Origin: Streptomyces sp. 6-11-2 | GTDB taxonomy: Bacteria; Actinomycetota; Actinomycetes; Streptomycetales; Streptomycetaceae | Assembly: GCF_006540305.1 (NCBI RefSeq) | Contig: NZ_BJOR01000001.1 | Location: 806,001 to 870,000 of the forward strand | Reading direction: 5' to 3' | DNA: 64,000 bases | Shown here: one piece after another, positions 61,240 through 64,000 of the stretch | Position numbering within the stretch: the first letter of the stretch is position 1 | How the letters are laid out: the number at the start of each line of letters is the position of its first letter | Translations under genes and position numbers: made by a program | Notes under the pieces: model-generated | Seen by the model: the letters and a program-made list of their open reading frames with translations, nothing else | Database searches by the model: none | What the model was told of the DNA's origin: nothing

Positions 61240-62985
61240 TCAGGCGTAGACGCCCAGCTCGTACAGCGAGTACCCCCAACCGGTGCCACGTTGCGTGCAG
61301 TTGACGCGTACGTACCGGGCGGTCCCGTTGAGGTCGAGGTCGTCCACGCCGCCGTTGCCGTCCGTGACCTGGCGCAGGGTCTGCCAGTTCTGGCCGTCGT
61401 TGGACGTCTGGATGGTGTAGGCCTTGGCGTAGGCGGTCTCCCAGACCAGTTGGACGTGCCGGAAGGAGGTGGGGGCGCCCAGGTCGACCTGGATCCACTG
61501 CGGGTCGCTCCAGTCGCTCGCCCAGCGGGTGTCCGGGCGGCCGTCGACGGCGTTGGCGGCCGTGCAGGGGCAGTCCCCGCCGGACGGCTGGAACGAGGAG
61601 GCGGTGGCGGTCTTGCGCAGGGCGACGTTCATGCCGTCGATCACCGGTGGGATCACCCTGATCGAGCGCGACTGGACGCCGACGTTCCCGTGGCCGTCCG
61701 TCGCCTTGACGTAGATTTTCCAGACGCCGGGGCGGTCGGGCGCCGTGAACTTCAGCCGGCCCGCGCCCGCGCCGGTGAAGCGGAGGGAGTTCAGCTGGCC
61801 GCTGCCGTCGAGGTACATGCTGTTGTCCAGGACCTCGTACGTGACCGCGTCGCCGTCGGGGTCGGTGGCCTGGACGTCGAGTGTCACGTCCCGTCCTGCC
61901 TGCACCGCGCCCGGGTCGCCCTGGACGCCGATGTCGGACAGCACCGGCGGGGTGTTGTCGCGGGAGGTGTCGCCGCCGTAGGCCTTCTTCACGGCGTAGT
62001 AGGAGAGCCGTTTCTGTCCGGCGGGCAGCAGGTTGAACCAGATGCCGCCGAAGTCGTACTCCGTGCCGTAGTGGAACAGCGTGGCGCCGAGCGCGACCCC
62101 GTTGTGGCCGGTGACGCAGTTCCACGCCTTGGTGTAGCCCGCGGCCTTGGCCTGGTCGCTGGGCTCCACCGGGACCCCGTTGGCGTCGTTCGGCACCTCC
62201 CACTCGCCGGCCGGGCCGGACTCGGTCACGATGTACGGCTTGTCGTAACCGCCCTGTTGCCAGGCGGACCTGATGTCGCAGACACCGTTGTAGGAGTTGA
62301 CGGCGTACAGGTCGAGGTCGGGCGCGTTGCGCTTGAAGTAGGGCCAGGCGCCGACCCATGCGTCGGTGGAGGTGACCGGGTGGTCGGGGTCGATGCCGTG
62401 GATCCTGCGGGCGACCTCGTTGACGAAGCTCGTGTACGCGTCGCGCTGGCGTTCCAGCTGGTCACCGCCGTAGCAGTTCTGCAGGCCGAGGACCGACTCG
62501 TTGCCCACGTCCCACATGAGCACGCCCGCGTTGTCCTTGTAGGTCCGCACCCAGTTCGTGAACTCGTTGAGCATGTTGTTCTTGTACGTGGTGTCGGTGA
62601 CATAGTCGACGCAGCCGCCGCTGCCCGGACCGCCGCCGGGCTGGAGCCAGAATCCGGCGACGACCTTGATGCCGTGCGCGGCCGCGGAGTCGAACAGCGG
62701 CTTGCTGCTCGCGTCCGTGCCCCAGGTGCGGATGGTGTTGACGCCCATGGACCTCAGGTCCGGCAGATAGGTGTCGGCGGAGGCGGCGGACGGGCCCCAG
62801 GTCAGGCCCTTGATCTGGTACGGCTTCCCGTCCACGGTGAGCTGCCAGTTGCCCTTGGCTCCGGTCACCTTGACGACGCTGCCGGCCGCGTGGGCCTGCG
62901 TGGCGGGCACGGCGGTGAGGGCGCCGAGGGTGAGGAGGCCCGCGGTGAGCGGTGCGGTCAGACGGCGGACGCGACTTCGTGACAT
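61240..62985 (-). CDS. Secreted GH2-like TIM-barrel glycosidase with C-terminal CBM32 (F5/8 C)
   Basis: The 581-residue protein has a signal to about 34. A TIM barrel spans about 40-345. KGLTWGPSAA and NTIRTWG are near its start, the acid/base Glu is in LMWDVGNES and the nucleophile Glu is probably in YIVTESGPAGEW. A bacterial Ig/cadherin-like domain lies at about 350-450 (DVQATDPDGDAVTYEVLD). An F5/8 type C sugar-binding domain lies at about 455-581 (NVALRKTATASSFQ, WASDWSDPQWIQVDLG). It probably cleaves beta-linked polysaccharide outside the cell. The linkage cannot be given. The gene is followed by the AT-rich region at 61044-61239. Confidence 0.88.
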   Translation of the reverse strand: MSRSRVRRLTAPLTAGLLTLGALTAVPATQAHAAGSVVKVTGAKGNWQLTVDGKPYQIKGLTWGPSAASADTYLPDLRSMGVNTIRTWGTDASSKPLFDSAAAHGIKVVAGFWLQPGGGPGSGGCVDYVTDTTYKNNMLNEFTNWVRTYKDNAGVLMWDVGNESVLGLQNCYGGDQLERQRDAYTSFVNEVARRIHGIDPDHPVTSTDAWVGAWPYFKRNAPDLDLYAVNSYNGVCDIRSAWQQGGYDKPYIVTESGPAGEWEVPNDANGVPVEPSDQAKAAGYTKAWNCVTGHNGVALGATLFHYGTEYDFGGIWFNLLPAGQKRLSYYAVKKAYGGDTSRDNTPPVLSDIGVQGDPGAVQAGRDVTLDVQATDPDGDAVTYEVLDNSMYLDGSGQLNSLRFTGAGAGRLKFTAPDRPGVWKIYVKATDGHGNVGVQSRSIRVIPPVIDGMNVALRKTATASSFQPSGGDCPCTAANAVDGRPDTRWASDWSDPQWIQVDLGAPTSFRHVQLVWETAYAKAYTIQTSNDGQNWQTLRQVTDGNGGVDDLDLNGTARYVRVNCTQRGTGWGYSLYELGVYA

Positions 62986-63020
62986 GGGGGTCTCCGATGC
63001 GCGGGAGGTGGGGGGAGGTC

Positions 63021-63058
63021 GGGTGGCCCGGCCGTGTGGGGGGCCGGCCGGGCCACCC
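63021..63058 (-). terminator. Terminator behind DUF1996 gene
   Basis: GGGTGGCCCGGCC (63021-63033) pairs with its complement (63046-63058) across a 12-base loop, between the DUF1996 gene stop and the next minus-strand gene. Confidence 0.85.
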
Positions 63059-63088
63059 TGCTTCGGGGGGCGCCGTTCAGGGTGCGGT

Positions 63089-64000
63089 TCAGGGAAGCCG
63101 GTAGTCCCCGTTCAGCGCGGCTCCCGCCTCGGGGTGCGTCTCGTCGTAGCCGCGTGCGTCGCACTGGAGGCCGCCGACGATGCAGTGGCCGACCATGGCC
63201 GACAACGTGGGCGCGTCCCAGGCGTTGAAGAAGTCGTAGTGGTAGGACCAGGCGGCCCCACTGGACAGCCTCACCCGGGACATGTCGCCGTTGACCGGGA
63301 ACGCCATCTTGAACTCGATCATCGGCAGCGCGACCGGGTGGTCGACCGGGCACATGTTGTCGTTGGTGCCGGGCTTGACCACCGGGTAGGCCATGTGGCT
63401 GCGGTGGTCAGGGGTGTCGAGGTACTTGCCGTCCCAGCAACTGGGTGCCTGGAAGCGGATGTTGAGCTGTACGTCGGGCCTGTTGGGACAGCTGGCCGGG
63501 AAGTCGACGTTGAAGTAGCTGTCGCCGCATTCCCAACCCTCGACGAAACCAGGGCTGTTGCGGAACTCCTGAGCGCTCTGCAACGGGTTGCCCACCACGA
63601 AGCGCAGCCCCTTGGGGAAGGGCCGCACGCTGGTGTAGTCGGTGACTCCCGCCTTGTAGTAGATCGTCTGCGGGCCGACCGGCAGCACCGCCTTGTCGCC
63701 GTTGTAGACGGTCGGCACCCAGTAGCCCGACCGGTCGCCGGGCGCCTTGCAGGCGGTGCCGCCCGCGTCCAGTGACGCGGCGGTGCTGTACGCGTCGGTC
63801 GTGGTGTTGCCCATGAAGGTGTGGTCGTGCGACGTGCCCGGCTGCTGCGGATAGACGATGGGGTCGTCGGGCCTGGTGCGGGTGACGGAGCAGTTGGCCT
63901 GGAACTCGTGGAAGTAGCGGTGGGGCGGGTTCGCGGTGGACGGGGTGACGCCGGTGACCGGGGGGATCGCCGGAATGTAGCCGTCGCCGTTCGCGTCCTC
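63089..64000 (-). CDS. DUF1996 protein, 5' end beyond the window
   Basis: The open frame continues from the stop at 63089 to the window edge, giving 303 residues with no need for the internal ATG at 63814. The part before that ATG reads RYFHEFQANCSVTRTRPDDP and YPQQPGTSHDHTFMGN, the conserved start of DUF1996. Later motifs are CWDGKYLDTPDHRSHMAYP and NDNMCPVDHPVALPMIEFKM. The family is secreted and often attached to carbohydrate-binding modules in fungi and actinobacteria. Its His/Asp/Cys-rich core suggests a metal site. Function is unknown. The signal peptide and any N-terminal module lie outside the window. Confidence 0.9.
   Translation of the reverse strand, partial: EDANGDGYIPAIPPVTGVTPSTANPPHRYFHEFQANCSVTRTRPDDPIVYPQQPGTSHDHTFMGNTTTDAYSTAASLDAGGTACKAPGDRSGYWVPTVYNGDKAVLPVGPQTIYYKAGVTDYTSVRPFPKGLRFVVGNPLQSAQEFRNSPGFVEGWECGDSYFNVDFPASCPNRPDVQLNIRFQAPSCWDGKYLDTPDHRSHMAYPVVKPGTNDNMCPVDHPVALPMIEFKMAFPVNGDMSRVRLSSGAAWSYHYDFFNAWDAPTLSAMVGHCIVGGLQCDARGYDETHPEAGAALNGDYRLP

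Overview
The window is high-GC DNA with the GC-rich third codon positions, TAT and lipoprotein signals, LAL-type regulators, secreted glycoside hydrolases and RHS/LamG proteins typical of Streptomyces. It looks like an accessory or sub-telomeric part of a Streptomyces chromosome. No rRNA, tRNA, CRISPR array or intact transposase gene is seen.

Layout. 1-2981: a second-copy cytochrome oxidase subunit I gene (ctaD type) behind two hypoxia-type boxes, a small membrane protein gene, and a MITE inserted at its stop codon. 3186-6726: a secreted GHL10 glycosidase behind a perfect dyad operator, and a membrane PASTA protein. 7089-11827: a NarL-type two-component pair divergent from an ABC exporter (ATPase plus FtsX-type permease). 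12072-13643: a GH54 arabinofuranosidase. 14093-21572: a tightly overlapping five-gene operon (SWIM zinc protein, unknown protein, VWA protein, MoxR-type AAA ATPase, DUF5682 protein). 21583-25410: an unknown acidic protein, a secreted esterase and a flavohaemoglobin preceded by a 49-codon upstream gene.

25583-33721 holds a DUF6745 protein and a small partner, divergent from a compact run of the STM4011-STM4015 families: two LRR-like STM4015 proteins, the ATP-grasp-like STM4014, the sulfatase-like STM4013, and two radical SAM enzymes, STM4012 and STM4011. The families are recognised, but I know of no established product for the set. 33743-39498: a LAL-type ATPase regulator without its HTH, an SDR gene remnant, an MFS exporter and its GntR regulator. 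39993-50102: secreted and cell-wall enzymes (CocE-type peptidase, PHP hydrolase, ParB-like nuclease, GH25 muramidase, M15 peptidase), a permease, a methyltransferase and a lipoprotein. 50176-61043: a large RHS polymorphic-toxin gene preceded by a LamG giant secreted protein. 61240-64000: a GH2-like/CBM32 hydrolase and a DUF1996 protein cut by the window edge.

How parts connect. The same GGGnC...GGCCCT-type boxes occur as pairs upstream of the ctaD paralogue and of the flavohaemoglobin, suggesting one low-oxygen/NO regulon (DevR/OsdR type) in this region. The two systems most worth follow-up are the STM4011-4015/DUF6745 cluster and the SWIM-VWA-MoxR-DUF5682 operon. The LamG-RHS-lipoprotein cassette, whose genes are separated by strong hairpins, is a third.
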